Notes under the pieces: model-generated
Database searches by the model: none
What the model was told of the DNA's origin: nothing
Seen by the model: the letters and a program-made list of their open reading frames with translations, nothing else
Translations under genes and position numbers: made by a program
In this document: positions 51,421-59,442 of the stretch, piece by piece
Layout: each line of letters begins with the position of its first letter
Numbering within the stretch: position 1 is the first letter of the stretch
DNA from: Marinobacter sp050379415
GTDB lineage: Bacteria; Pseudomonadota; Gammaproteobacteria; Pseudomonadales; Oleiphilaceae
Length of the DNA: 64,000 bases
Assembly (NCBI RefSeq): GCF_050379415.1
Contig: NZ_JBNRLS010000001.1
Span: 248,001-312,000 of the forward strand
Direction: 5' to 3'

Positions 51421-52325
51421 CGTGTCGCCGTTTTTCCGGCTCTTTCCGGAGCCTTCACAGTGACCAGCGCGACGCCGGTGATGGCGACAAGTCCCCCGGC
51501 AATCGCCAACGGCCCAAGGCGTTCACCGAACAGGAGGTAGGCCTCCAGCGCAGTTACCGGCGGCACCAGGTAAAACAGGCTGGCGACCTGGGATGCGGCA
51601 CCTCGCCGAATCAGCCACATCAGGATCAGGATCGCGCTGACCGACAGGCCAAACACCAGCCAGCCCAGGGCCAGCTTGAATTCCAATGTCCACTGCACCT
51701 CGCGGGTTTCCAGGGTAAACGCCCCGATCGCGAACAGGGTGCCTGCCGCGGCGTACTGGATCATCGTGCCGGAAATCAGATCCACACTGGTTCCATGGCG
51801 TTTCTGATAGACCGTGCCCAGGGAAATACCCAGCAGCGCCAGCAACGCCCAGATCAGTGTATGGGGCGGGATACCGACTTCCGTCGACGGTGCGCCCAGC
51901 TTTTCTGTCAGCACCAGCGCGACACCAAGCAGACCGAGGGCAAGACCAATCCACTGACGCACACTGACGGATTCCTTCAGGAAGATCACCGCTGCCAGCG
52001 CCGTTACCAGTGGCTGCAGCCCGACAAGGAGAGAAACCACACCGGCCGACATGCCCTGGTCTATGGCATAGAACACACCTCCCAGGTAAAAGCCATGCAC
52101 CAGAATCCCCGTGACCGCCAGGTGACCGGCGCCGCGCCAGCCTGGCCACCGGGCTTTCAGCACCAGGGCCAGGATGCCTAGCGGGATCAGCGTCAGCAGC
52201 ATCCGGATCAGCAACATGGTGAACGGTTCGGCGTAAGGCAGTCCGAACTTGCCACCGATAAACCCTGTGCTCCACAGCCAGACGAACAGTGCCGGGACAA
52301 AGAAAGTATAGAAAATAGGGGGCAT
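51417..52325 (-). CDS. EamA/DMT family transporter
   Basis: A 302-residue membrane protein with ten helices in two EamA repeats. Repeat 1 includes FTMLLIRMLLTLIPLGILAL and YAIDQGMSAGVVSLLVGLQPLV; repeat 2 includes ASQVASLFYLVPPVTALEAYL. Members export amino acids, metabolites or drugs. Its stop overlaps the dehalogenase stop by four bases in convergent arrangement. There is no evidence tying it to a particular substrate. Confidence 0.92.
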   Translation of the reverse strand: MPPIFYTFFVPALFVWLWSTGFIGGKFGLPYAEPFTMLLIRMLLTLIPLGILALVLKARWPGWRGAGHLAVTGILVHGFYLGGVFYAIDQGMSAGVVSLLVGLQPLVTALAAVIFLKESVSVRQWIGLALGLLGVALVLTEKLGAPSTEVGIPPHTLIWALLALLGISLGTVYQKRHGTSVDLISGTMIQYAAAGTLFAIGAFTLETREVQWTLEFKLALGWLVFGLSVSAILILMWLIRRGAASQVASLFYLVPPVTALEAYLLFGERLGPLAIAGGLVAITGVALVTVKAPERAGKTATR

Positions 52326-52428
52326 GGTCAGGTTCCGGTCTCCAGTATCTGCATTGGCAACACTCTAGAAGTTAGCAGACAAACAAAACAGATACAGGCA
52401 CCGGACAGAGCAACCGGTACAGATGAGG

Positions 52429-54615
52429 TCACCCGGGAAGACGAACCTCTACCTCCGGAGCCTCACCATGCCAGTCAGCATCCCACGTCACTTTGGCCTT
52501 GTCCCCGGGCCGCGGCTCGATGGTCACAGTCACGGTGCCAAATCGGGTTGGCGCCGGGCCGAAGCGGATCGGCTTTTCCTGGGCCAGCCAACGCTCCGGG
52601 ATTCCCGAGGCAAGGATCAGTCGATTGCCCTCCTCCCGGATAAAGCAATTGCGGATCATCAGCACCCACTCGGCTGCCGCCCAGACATGATGACCATCTC
52701 CCATGCAACCGCCGCCGGTGGCTGGATGGATCGCCTCCGGCCACTGGCCGGTCGGGGACGCCATATCGGCCACGGCATCCATCAACTCCACATGGCGCCG
52801 ATCGCCCGCCCGCAGCAGGACCTGGGCCACGTGCAAGGTGAGGTAGGCGTTCAGCCCGGAATGAATCATGTCCTGGTAGAACGCACCATGGACAAAGCAC
52901 CTGTCGATCAGGAAATTGGCACAGTCCAGCAGGCGCTCGTCATCCGGTTTCATCAACTGGGTCGGATAGCCTGCCGCCAGCGAACCAATAGCGCCGGCAT
53001 CCAGCCGGCGATAGGGTGACGCCGGCATGCCTGGACGCTGCAGGCGCTGCTCACAACTGGCAAGGCTGCGCTCGACTGCCTGATTGAATTCCCGGGCGCC
53101 AGCGGCAAAGGTCTCACTGGCTTCGTGATCCTGATCCCTCAGCAGGTTTGCTGCAGCCTTCAGACCGGCAATACCCCAGAAGTCATCCCAGTAATAATAA
53201 TCGTTCGGCCCCAGATGTTCGGCACTGAATCCCGCCGGCAACAGGCCAGCATGCGGTGCGTTCAGGTTGCCACTGAGCCGTTTCTTCTGGATCCAGCGCG
53301 CCCCTTTCATGACCGGTGCTTCCCAGCGTTCCGGCAGATCCCGACCGGTCAGTTGGCAAAAGCGGTCCAGAATCCATAGCACTTCGCCATTGGCATCCCA
53401 TTCACCTTCCTGGGAGCGGAAATAGCCATCCCGCATCTGCCGATCCGGAAACTGGTTGAGCGCCCGCTCGGCCCTCTCGGTCAATCCCACGCTCAACAGT
53501 GCGTGGATGATGAAGGCCGCGTCCCGGAACCAGAATCGTTTGTAGGTATAGGGCCCCGGATAGACATCCTTGGGGGAGTGCAGAATCAGCGAGCTCACCG
53601 CCGCGTCATAAAGGAACTGGTATTTCTCGTCCGGACACTCCAGGCGCGCGGTGTCCTCCCGGACCCGGTGCCAGGCATCCGGTCCGGCCGGCGCCAACCC
53701 CGCCACCTCGAGAGGAATGCTGACCGTCAGTTCCGAGGGCTCCCCGGCCGTTACCGGGAACAGGGCCGCGGCAGTGACCATCCCCACGTCACATTTGCCT
53801 TTGCTCTCCTGTTGCCGGTCCATGAGGTGAATGTGAACGTCCCCCTGTTTGTAATCAGACACATGATGGGATTCCGGGGTCCGGTCAAATTTAACGGACT
53901 GGGCGCCATCCACCAGCCAGCCGCTGCCATCCTCCTCCAGCTGAACCTGCTGGATAAAGCTGATGCCCTCAGGATTGGCCGGCCGCAGGGACAACACCAA
54001 TGAGGCCTTCACATCCGATTCAGCCTGCAGCGTGAACTTGCACACCGGCCGCCCATTCTCGATGGCCACGCAGCTGCGGCTGGTCAGCTTGAGGCCATCC
54101 TGGACCGTTTCGGTGACCACTACCGGAGTATCCACCAGTTCCTGCCACTGGCGGGCCTGTTTTGCGCGGGAAGGCAGCAGGCAGCGCCCGTCCTCCGCCA
54201 GTAACCATCCGTCAAGAGACCAGCCATCGTACAACGGGGTCACCAATCCCCGGGGATCGACGATCGGTAACTCATCCACGTCCGGCTGACCGATAGCCGT
54301 CCAGTTCCGGTTGGTGAGGTTGATATGGGTTATGGAAAAGGCTCTGGGAACAAAGGCCGTGTCGGTGGGATCGAACTGGCGCTCCACCCAGTACGGCCAG
54401 ACCCAGTCCAGGTTGTGCTGGATCACCCGACTGTTGATCAGCCCCCGGGCGTGAAAAACCACGCCGGCCCGGAGCAGCTCGATAGGCTCGCCCACCTCCG
54501 AGGGTTGGGCAAAACCGTGCAATTTGCCCAACAACGCGATCGGGTCGAGGAAACCATGCCGGCGCGCCACCCGCTTGATGATGTAGCGCCAGGGCAACCA
54601 GTTCATCCAGCTCAT
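52429..54615 (-). CDS. putative (alpha/alpha)6-barrel glycosidase-like protein
   Basis: A 728-residue protein. Residues about 1-330 are beta-rich (for example PVVVTETVQDGLKLTSRSC). Residues about 340-680 show the repeated helices of a six-hairpin glycosidase: PYTYKRFWFRDAAFIIHALL, EGEWDANGEVLWILDRFC and TGQWPEAIHPATGGGCMGDG, the last with acidic candidates for catalysis. It is closest to the amylo-alpha-1,6-glucosidase/GH15-type clan, but I cannot assign a family. There is no signal peptide, so it is cytoplasmic, perhaps near the membrane through its Trp-rich N-terminus (MSWMNWLPWRYIIKRV). It is coupled to the TVP38 gene by an ATGA overlap. Confidence 0.72.
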   Translation of the reverse strand: MSWMNWLPWRYIIKRVARRHGFLDPIALLGKLHGFAQPSEVGEPIELLRAGVVFHARGLINSRVIQHNLDWVWPYWVERQFDPTDTAFVPRAFSITHINLTNRNWTAIGQPDVDELPIVDPRGLVTPLYDGWSLDGWLLAEDGRCLLPSRAKQARQWQELVDTPVVVTETVQDGLKLTSRSCVAIENGRPVCKFTLQAESDVKASLVLSLRPANPEGISFIQQVQLEEDGSGWLVDGAQSVKFDRTPESHHVSDYKQGDVHIHLMDRQQESKGKCDVGMVTAAALFPVTAGEPSELTVSIPLEVAGLAPAGPDAWHRVREDTARLECPDEKYQFLYDAAVSSLILHSPKDVYPGPYTYKRFWFRDAAFIIHALLSVGLTERAERALNQFPDRQMRDGYFRSQEGEWDANGEVLWILDRFCQLTGRDLPERWEAPVMKGARWIQKKRLSGNLNAPHAGLLPAGFSAEHLGPNDYYYWDDFWGIAGLKAAANLLRDQDHEASETFAAGAREFNQAVERSLASCEQRLQRPGMPASPYRRLDAGAIGSLAAGYPTQLMKPDDERLLDCANFLIDRCFVHGAFYQDMIHSGLNAYLTLHVAQVLLRAGDRRHVELMDAVADMASPTGQWPEAIHPATGGGCMGDGHHVWAAAEWVLMIRNCFIREEGNRLILASGIPERWLAQEKPIRFGPAPTRFGTVTVTIEPRPGDKAKVTWDADWHGEAPEVEVRLPG

Positions 54616-55373
54616 TCAGTATCCTCCTGTCCCATCGGTTCGGTTTCCATCCGGTATCGGGCCAGAGCCCGTTTGGCCAGCCGGTTCAGGAACACCACGG
54701 CCAATACGGTGCCGACAAAGCCAGCACCATAAATAGTCCATTCCAGTGGCGTACGGGCGCTTTCGCGAACCCCCAGGGTGGAGAGGTCCGCCGCCAGCGA
54801 ACCCAGGTAAACGTTGTGCAGTGAGAAAGGAATCACCCCAAGAAAGGTGCCCGCCACAAACCCGGGAAAGGAAAAACTGGTCAGCCCGAACAGATAGTTG
54901 GATACCTTACCCGGGAAAAACGGGATCAATCGCGTCAGCAGTACGATCTTCCAGCCGTGCGGTGCCATCTCATCGGTCACCATCGACAGTTTCGCCCGGG
55001 TCCGAATGTAGATGTGTGCGGATTCGCCAAAGAAATGACGGGCGATCAAAAAGGCCATCGCGGCCCCGATGGTGGTGCCGATCACCACGTAAACCGTGCC
55101 TTCAACGACGCCGAACACAAAGCCGGCCCCCGTGGTCAATAAAACACCCGGCAACAGCAGGACCATGGCGGCGATCATGATCGCGATAAAGAAAAGCGCC
55201 GCCCAGGCACCCTGCTCATCGAACCACCGCAACAAGTCGACGATCTGTTGATGTACACCCAGGGCATACAGTATCCCGACAATCAGACCGACACCGGCAA
55301 TACTGCCAGCCATCCACAGCAGTGGCGATCGGGTCCAGTTGGCTCGTTGTTTCGGTTCGGAGACGGCCACCAA
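54612..55373 (-). CDS. TVP38/TMEM64 (SNARE-associated/DedA-like) membrane protein
   Basis: A 253-residue protein with five to six membrane segments. The family core is ALFFIAIMIAAMVLLLPGVLL, TTGAGFVFGVVEGTVYVVIG, ARHFFGESAHIYIR, LLTRLIPFFPGKVSNYLFGL and FVAGTFLGVIPFSLHNVYLG. Relatives are implicated in lipid scrambling and membrane homeostasis. It is the first gene of an operon with the glycosidase-like gene, the two overlapping by four bases. The pairing suggests work on a membrane-linked glycan or glycolipid, which is inference. Confidence 0.9.
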   Translation of the reverse strand: MVAVSEPKQRANWTRSPLLWMAGSIAGVGLIVGILYALGVHQQIVDLLRWFDEQGAWAALFFIAIMIAAMVLLLPGVLLTTGAGFVFGVVEGTVYVVIGTTIGAAMAFLIARHFFGESAHIYIRTRAKLSMVTDEMAPHGWKIVLLTRLIPFFPGKVSNYLFGLTSFSFPGFVAGTFLGVIPFSLHNVYLGSLAADLSTLGVRESARTPLEWTIYGAGFVGTVLAVVFLNRLAKRALARYRMETEPMGQEDTE

Positions 55374-55506
55374 ACACTCAACTCCTTGCCAAGGCTGACA
55401 TTTCAGGCGGAAACGTTTCTCTGTCCGACTTTACCGTAACCCGACAGCGCGGCTGGCCTCAAAGGCGTATTCTCTCGGATGGTACGTACCGCCGCTCCGC
55501 CCGGAC

Positions 55507-55746
55507 TCACCTGCTGGTAAGCATGGACTGCAGCTTGTGGGTCAGCTCAACCGCCTCGGTACCCATCGGTGTCAGGTAGCCACCATCCTTCTGGCTGATC
55601 AGTCCCTTGGCGAACAGGCTCTCGGCAGCCCGGACCGTTTCCGGCGCAGCGGAATGGGCATGCACCTTGATGCCCTCCTGCATGGAGGTAGAAGGAAACT
55701 GCAGTAACAGATTGAGCTCTGCAAGGTGGTTCGGCGAGAATGGCAT
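55507..55746 (-). CDS. TIGR02647 family small protein
   Basis: A 79-residue protein with the TIGR02647 layout: MPFSPNHLAELNLLLQFPSTS, QEGIKVHAHS, AESLFAKGLISQKDGGYLTPMG and a helical C-terminus. The family is common in Pseudomonas and Marinobacter relatives and has no known function. The fold resembles a small winged helix. GAGGAAG is six bases before the ATG. It stands alone, divergent from the GltP-type symporter. Confidence 0.9.
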   Translation of the reverse strand: MPFSPNHLAELNLLLQFPSTSMQEGIKVHAHSAAPETVRAAESLFAKGLISQKDGGYLTPMGTEAVELTHKLQSMLTSR

Positions 55747-55827
55747 GGCACTTCCTCTTTTTTATGACTGATCTGTTTTCAGTCTAGGCTCAGGTCAGCA
55801 CTTGGCAAGCACAGGGACGAAGCCAGC

Positions 55828-57183
55828 ATGACAAATAACAGCGAAGACTTCCCGAACGATTACCTGCGGCCACTTCGACACCTGAACGTGTACCTTTCCG
55901 GACTCGTGAAGGGACGACTCTGGCTCAAAGTATTAATCGGGATGGGGACCGGCCTGGTGGTCGGCACCCTGCTCGGTCCCTCGGTCGGCCTGATCGAGCC
56001 GGAACGGGGCCGGTTGATCGGTAACTGGCTGGCATTTCCCGGTCACCTCTTCCTCGCCACCATACAGATGATTGTCATTCCGCTCGTGATCGCCTCGGTG
56101 GTGCGCGGCCTCGCCTCCAGTGAAGATCTTTCACAACTGCGCAAGCTCGGCATGCGGGTGTCCATTTTCTTCGTCATCACCACTGCCATCGCCGCTTCCA
56201 TCGGGCTCTGGGTTGGTGGCCTGATTAACCCCGGGCGCATGCTGACCGGGCTGGCCACGCCAGCGACGGAACCCTCTGACGAAGTGGTGAATGCCACGAT
56301 GCCCAGTGTCGAGGATCTTCCCCAGACCCTGTTGGGGCTGCTCCCCGGCAATCCCCTGGATGCCATGGTGGAGGGTCAGATGCTGCAGGTCGTGATCTTC
56401 TCGATCATCGTCGGAATTGCACTCGTCAGCATGGCACCGGAAAAGTCCCGACCCATGCTGGACCTGCTTGATTCCCTGCAACAGGTCTGCATGACCGTGG
56501 TGAAATGGGCAATGCGCCTGGCGCCCTTCGCCGTCTTTGGCCTGATGGCCCAGCTCACCACCACCATCGGTTTCCGGGCCATGTTGGGCATGGGTTCCTA
56601 TGTCTTGACCGTCCTGCTGGGACTGCTGATATTGCTGGGATTCTATCTGCTGATTCTCAAGGTTCTGGTGGGCCAGCGGCCATTGCAATTCCTGAAGGAC
56701 AGCCGTGATGTCCTGCTGCTGGCGTTCTCCACTTCCAGCTCCGCCGCAGTGATGCCGCTTTCCATCCGCACCGCTGAGGACAAACTCGGGGTGCGACCCT
56801 CGATCTCCGAGTTCGTGATCCCCCTGGGCGCGACCATCAACATGAATGGCACCGCACTCTACCAGGCGGTGGCAACCGTGTTCCTGGCCCAGGTCTATGG
56901 CATTGACCTTGGCTGGGGCAGCATGGCGCTGGTGGTTGCCATGGCGGTCGGCGCCTCCATCGGTTCGCCGGCCACACCCGGCGTTGGCATCGTCATCCTT
57001 GCCATGGTGCTCCAGACCGTGGGCATACCGCCGAGCGGTATCGCATTGATCATGGGGGTGGACCGGATTCTGGACATGTGCCGCACTGCCATCAACGTCA
57101 CCGGTGACCTGGTGACCTGCCGACTGATGGAGAACTGGTCCGGTACCCGGTTACCACCGGAACCGGCGCCGGCCGATTCATAA
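55828..57183 (+). CDS. dicarboxylate/amino acid:cation symporter (GltP/DctA family)
   Basis: A 451-residue membrane protein of the DAACS family. Typical regions are FLATIQMIVIPLVIASVVRGLA, LAFSTSSSAAVMPLSIRTAE (the Ser-rich re-entrant loop HP1), PLGATINMNGTALYQAVATV (helix 7 with NMDGT replaced by NMNGT), and SPATPGVGIVILAMVLQTVG (HP2). The NMNGT variant is seen in neutral amino acid and some glutamate carriers, so the substrate is probably an amino acid or a dicarboxylate taken up with Na+. No strong ribosome binding site precedes the ATG. It forms a single transcription unit. Confidence 0.92.
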   Translation: MTNNSEDFPNDYLRPLRHLNVYLSGLVKGRLWLKVLIGMGTGLVVGTLLGPSVGLIEPERGRLIGNWLAFPGHLFLATIQMIVIPLVIASVVRGLASSEDLSQLRKLGMRVSIFFVITTAIAASIGLWVGGLINPGRMLTGLATPATEPSDEVVNATMPSVEDLPQTLLGLLPGNPLDAMVEGQMLQVVIFSIIVGIALVSMAPEKSRPMLDLLDSLQQVCMTVVKWAMRLAPFAVFGLMAQLTTTIGFRAMLGMGSYVLTVLLGLLILLGFYLLILKVLVGQRPLQFLKDSRDVLLLAFSTSSSAAVMPLSIRTAEDKLGVRPSISEFVIPLGATINMNGTALYQAVATVFLAQVYGIDLGWGSMALVVAMAVGASIGSPATPGVGIVILAMVLQTVGIPPSGIALIMGVDRILDMCRTAINVTGDLVTCRLMENWSGTRLPPEPAPADS

Positions 57184-57305
57184 CCGCAACAAATCGCATC
57201 AGTCGGATTACAGTTAATGAGACCCTGGCCCTTTGCCACAGGGCCGGGGACTGAAATAATAGGCTACTCGATTATTACTGGCAGGTTACCGGCATACTCT
57301 GGACC

Positions 57306-58007
57306 ATGGCAAAACGATCACACATTCCTTCACTCGCGCTTACCCTGTTCATGCTCTCGGTTGCCATGCCGGCGCTGGCCGGTGGCATCAAGCGCATTGT
57401 CCATCCGGATGGTACCGTCGAGTACACCAACACCAAGAGCCAGGACGCCCCGATTGCCTCCACCGGCAATGAGACGGTCTATCGCTACACCGACGAAAAC
57501 GGAGTTGTTTCCTACAGCAGCATTCAGCCGGCGAATGCCAGGTTCGATGTCATCCGCTTTCACTGTTACGCCTGTGACCCGAACTCGAAGGTCGACTGGC
57601 GCAAGACCCCGCTGTTCCTGAAGCCCTACCAGCAGGAAATCCAGACTGCGGCCCGGGAATTTGATGTGGACCCCGCCCTGGTGCGAGCCGTCATTCATGC
57701 CGAGTCCGCGTTCAACCCGAAGGCCCTCTCGCCCAAGGGTGCCCAGGGGTTGATGCAACTGATGCCGGGCACAGCCCAGGAGCTCGGAGTGGGCAACGCC
57801 ATGATAGCGGCCGAAAACATTCGTGGCGGCGTGAACTATCTGGCCCGGATGCTGGACCGCTTCAACGGTAACATTCGCCTGGCCACCGCTGCCTACAACG
57901 CCGGCCCGGGCGCTGTCACCCGCTATAAAGGCGTTCCTCCGTATGCTGAAACCAAGGCCTATGTGGAGCGCGTGGGCATTCTTCACGAGCGTTATGCTGC
58001 ACGATAG
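57306..58007 (+). CDS. lytic transglycosylase with DUF4124-like N-terminus
   Basis: A 233-residue exported protein. After a signal peptide (LTLFMLSVAMPALAGG) comes a DUF4124-like motif found in duplicate (KRIVHPDGTVEYTNTKSQ, YRYTDENGVVSYSS). The SLT domain follows: FDVDPALVRAVIHAESAFNP with catalytic Glu, KGAQGLMQLMPGTAQELG, and ATAAYNAGPGAV. It cleaves peptidoglycan glycan strands in the periplasm, probably for remodelling. There is no strong ribosome binding site. The next gene begins 104 bases downstream. Confidence 0.92.
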   Translation: MAKRSHIPSLALTLFMLSVAMPALAGGIKRIVHPDGTVEYTNTKSQDAPIASTGNETVYRYTDENGVVSYSSIQPANARFDVIRFHCYACDPNSKVDWRKTPLFLKPYQQEIQTAAREFDVDPALVRAVIHAESAFNPKALSPKGAQGLMQLMPGTAQELGVGNAMIAAENIRGGVNYLARMLDRFNGNIRLATAAYNAGPGAVTRYKGVPPYAETKAYVERVGILHERYAAR

Positions 58008-58111
58008 CTAATATCAACCAAAAGCCCACCCTGAGAAAACAATTCACATTGGCGCCGTCGGTTCACAGTGTCTAAGAAGAGTAGACAGTTGATGGAAAGG
58101 GCGCTGGTGTC

Positions 58112-59410
58112 ATGGAATCGACCCGCAAGAACATTTTCGTCTTTGGTGCGGATGAATTTAATCTTTCGCTGATCCGGTCCCTGGATACCGCAAACCGATA
58201 CCATCTCCACACCCTCTTTGACTACAGCGAGATCAGGGCCGGAGATGAGTTCCCGGTAAAAGAGCTTTATGAGGGCGCACTGCAACAACTGAGCAACTTC
58301 GAGGGATCGGTTGATGGCATTGTGGGCTACTGGGACTTTCCGATATGCACACTGCTACCCCTGTTGCGAAAACCCTATCACCTGGCCTCCCCCAGCCTGG
58401 AGTCAGTACTCCGGTGTGAACACAAATACTGGAGCCGGGTCGAGCAACGCCGAGTCATTCCGGACTACATCCCGGACTTTTGCGCGGTTGACCCGTTCGC
58501 TGATGACTACCGGACCCAGCTCACCCTGGATTACCCCTTCTGGATCAAACCCATCAAATCAGCCTCCTCCTATCTGGGTTTCAAGATCCGGAACGATGCG
58601 GAACTCGACCATGCGATTGAAAAGATCCGCGCCGGCATTTCGCGGTGGGGCAACCCCTTCAATTACGTGCTGGACTTTGCCCGATTGCCGGAAGACGTCG
58701 CCCGGGTAAACGGCAACTGGTGCCTGGCCGAGAAGATCATCTCCACGGGCAGGCAGTGCACTCTTGAAGGGTACGTCTATGGTGGCGAGGTCACGGTGTA
58801 TGGCATTGTCGATTCAATCCGGGAGGGTAAACACCGTTCCAGCTTTTTCCGCTACCAGTATCCCTCATCCATTCCCCGGCGCGTCCAGGAACAGATGATT
58901 TCGGTCACCGACCGGTTCCTGAGTCACATTGGCTTCGATAATGGACCATTCAACATCGAGTTTTACTGGAACAGCCACTCTGACCGAATCTGGCTGCTCG
59001 AGGTCAATACCCGGATTTCCAAGTCGCACTGCCCTCTGTTCCAGAAAGTGGATGGCCAGGCAAATCACAAGGTCATGGTGGAACTGGCTCTGGGCGAGCG
59101 CCCCCATTTCCCCCATCGGGAGGGAAAGCACCGCCTGGCAGCCAAATTCATGTGGCGAATGTATGAAAACGCCATCGTGAGGAAGGTACCCACTACCAAA
59201 GCCCTGGCCGAAATTCAGCAGCGCTTCCCGGATGCCGATATCGAATTGCACGTCGAGCCCGGCGTAAAGCTATCGTCGCTGAAAGACCAGGATAGCTATA
59301 GTTACGAGATAGCGGTGGTCTTCCTCGGCGCCAACTCCCAGAAGGAACTGCTACGCAAATATCGCGAGATACAGGAGTCCATGGAGATCGAACTTGAGCC
59401 AATGACTTGA
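58112..59410 (+). CDS. ATP-grasp domain protein
   Basis: A 432-residue protein with the ATP-grasp fold. An N-terminal preATP-grasp region (NIFVFGADEFNLSLIRSLD) is followed by a central domain with FWIKPIKSASSYLG, the Lys that contacts ATP. It goes on with CLAEKIISTGRQCTLEGYVYGGEV, then IEFYWNSHSDRIWLLEVNTRIS, carrying the acidic metal ligands Glu and Asn. ATP-grasp enzymes join a carboxylate to an amine via an acyl-phosphate, so it may form an amide or peptide bond. The substrate is unknown. The next gene, a CocE/NonD-type hydrolase, begins about 30 bases downstream, so an amide ligase and an amide or ester hydrolase may work together. Confidence 0.85.
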   Translation: MESTRKNIFVFGADEFNLSLIRSLDTANRYHLHTLFDYSEIRAGDEFPVKELYEGALQQLSNFEGSVDGIVGYWDFPICTLLPLLRKPYHLASPSLESVLRCEHKYWSRVEQRRVIPDYIPDFCAVDPFADDYRTQLTLDYPFWIKPIKSASSYLGFKIRNDAELDHAIEKIRAGISRWGNPFNYVLDFARLPEDVARVNGNWCLAEKIISTGRQCTLEGYVYGGEVTVYGIVDSIREGKHRSSFFRYQYPSSIPRRVQEQMISVTDRFLSHIGFDNGPFNIEFYWNSHSDRIWLLEVNTRISKSHCPLFQKVDGQANHKVMVELALGERPHFPHREGKHRLAAKFMWRMYENAIVRKVPTTKALAEIQQRFPDADIELHVEPGVKLSSLKDQDSYSYEIAVVFLGANSQKELLRKYREIQESMEIELEPMT

Positions 59411-59442
59411 GCGATGTCCTCGCAGAATACAGGGGTACAAGC

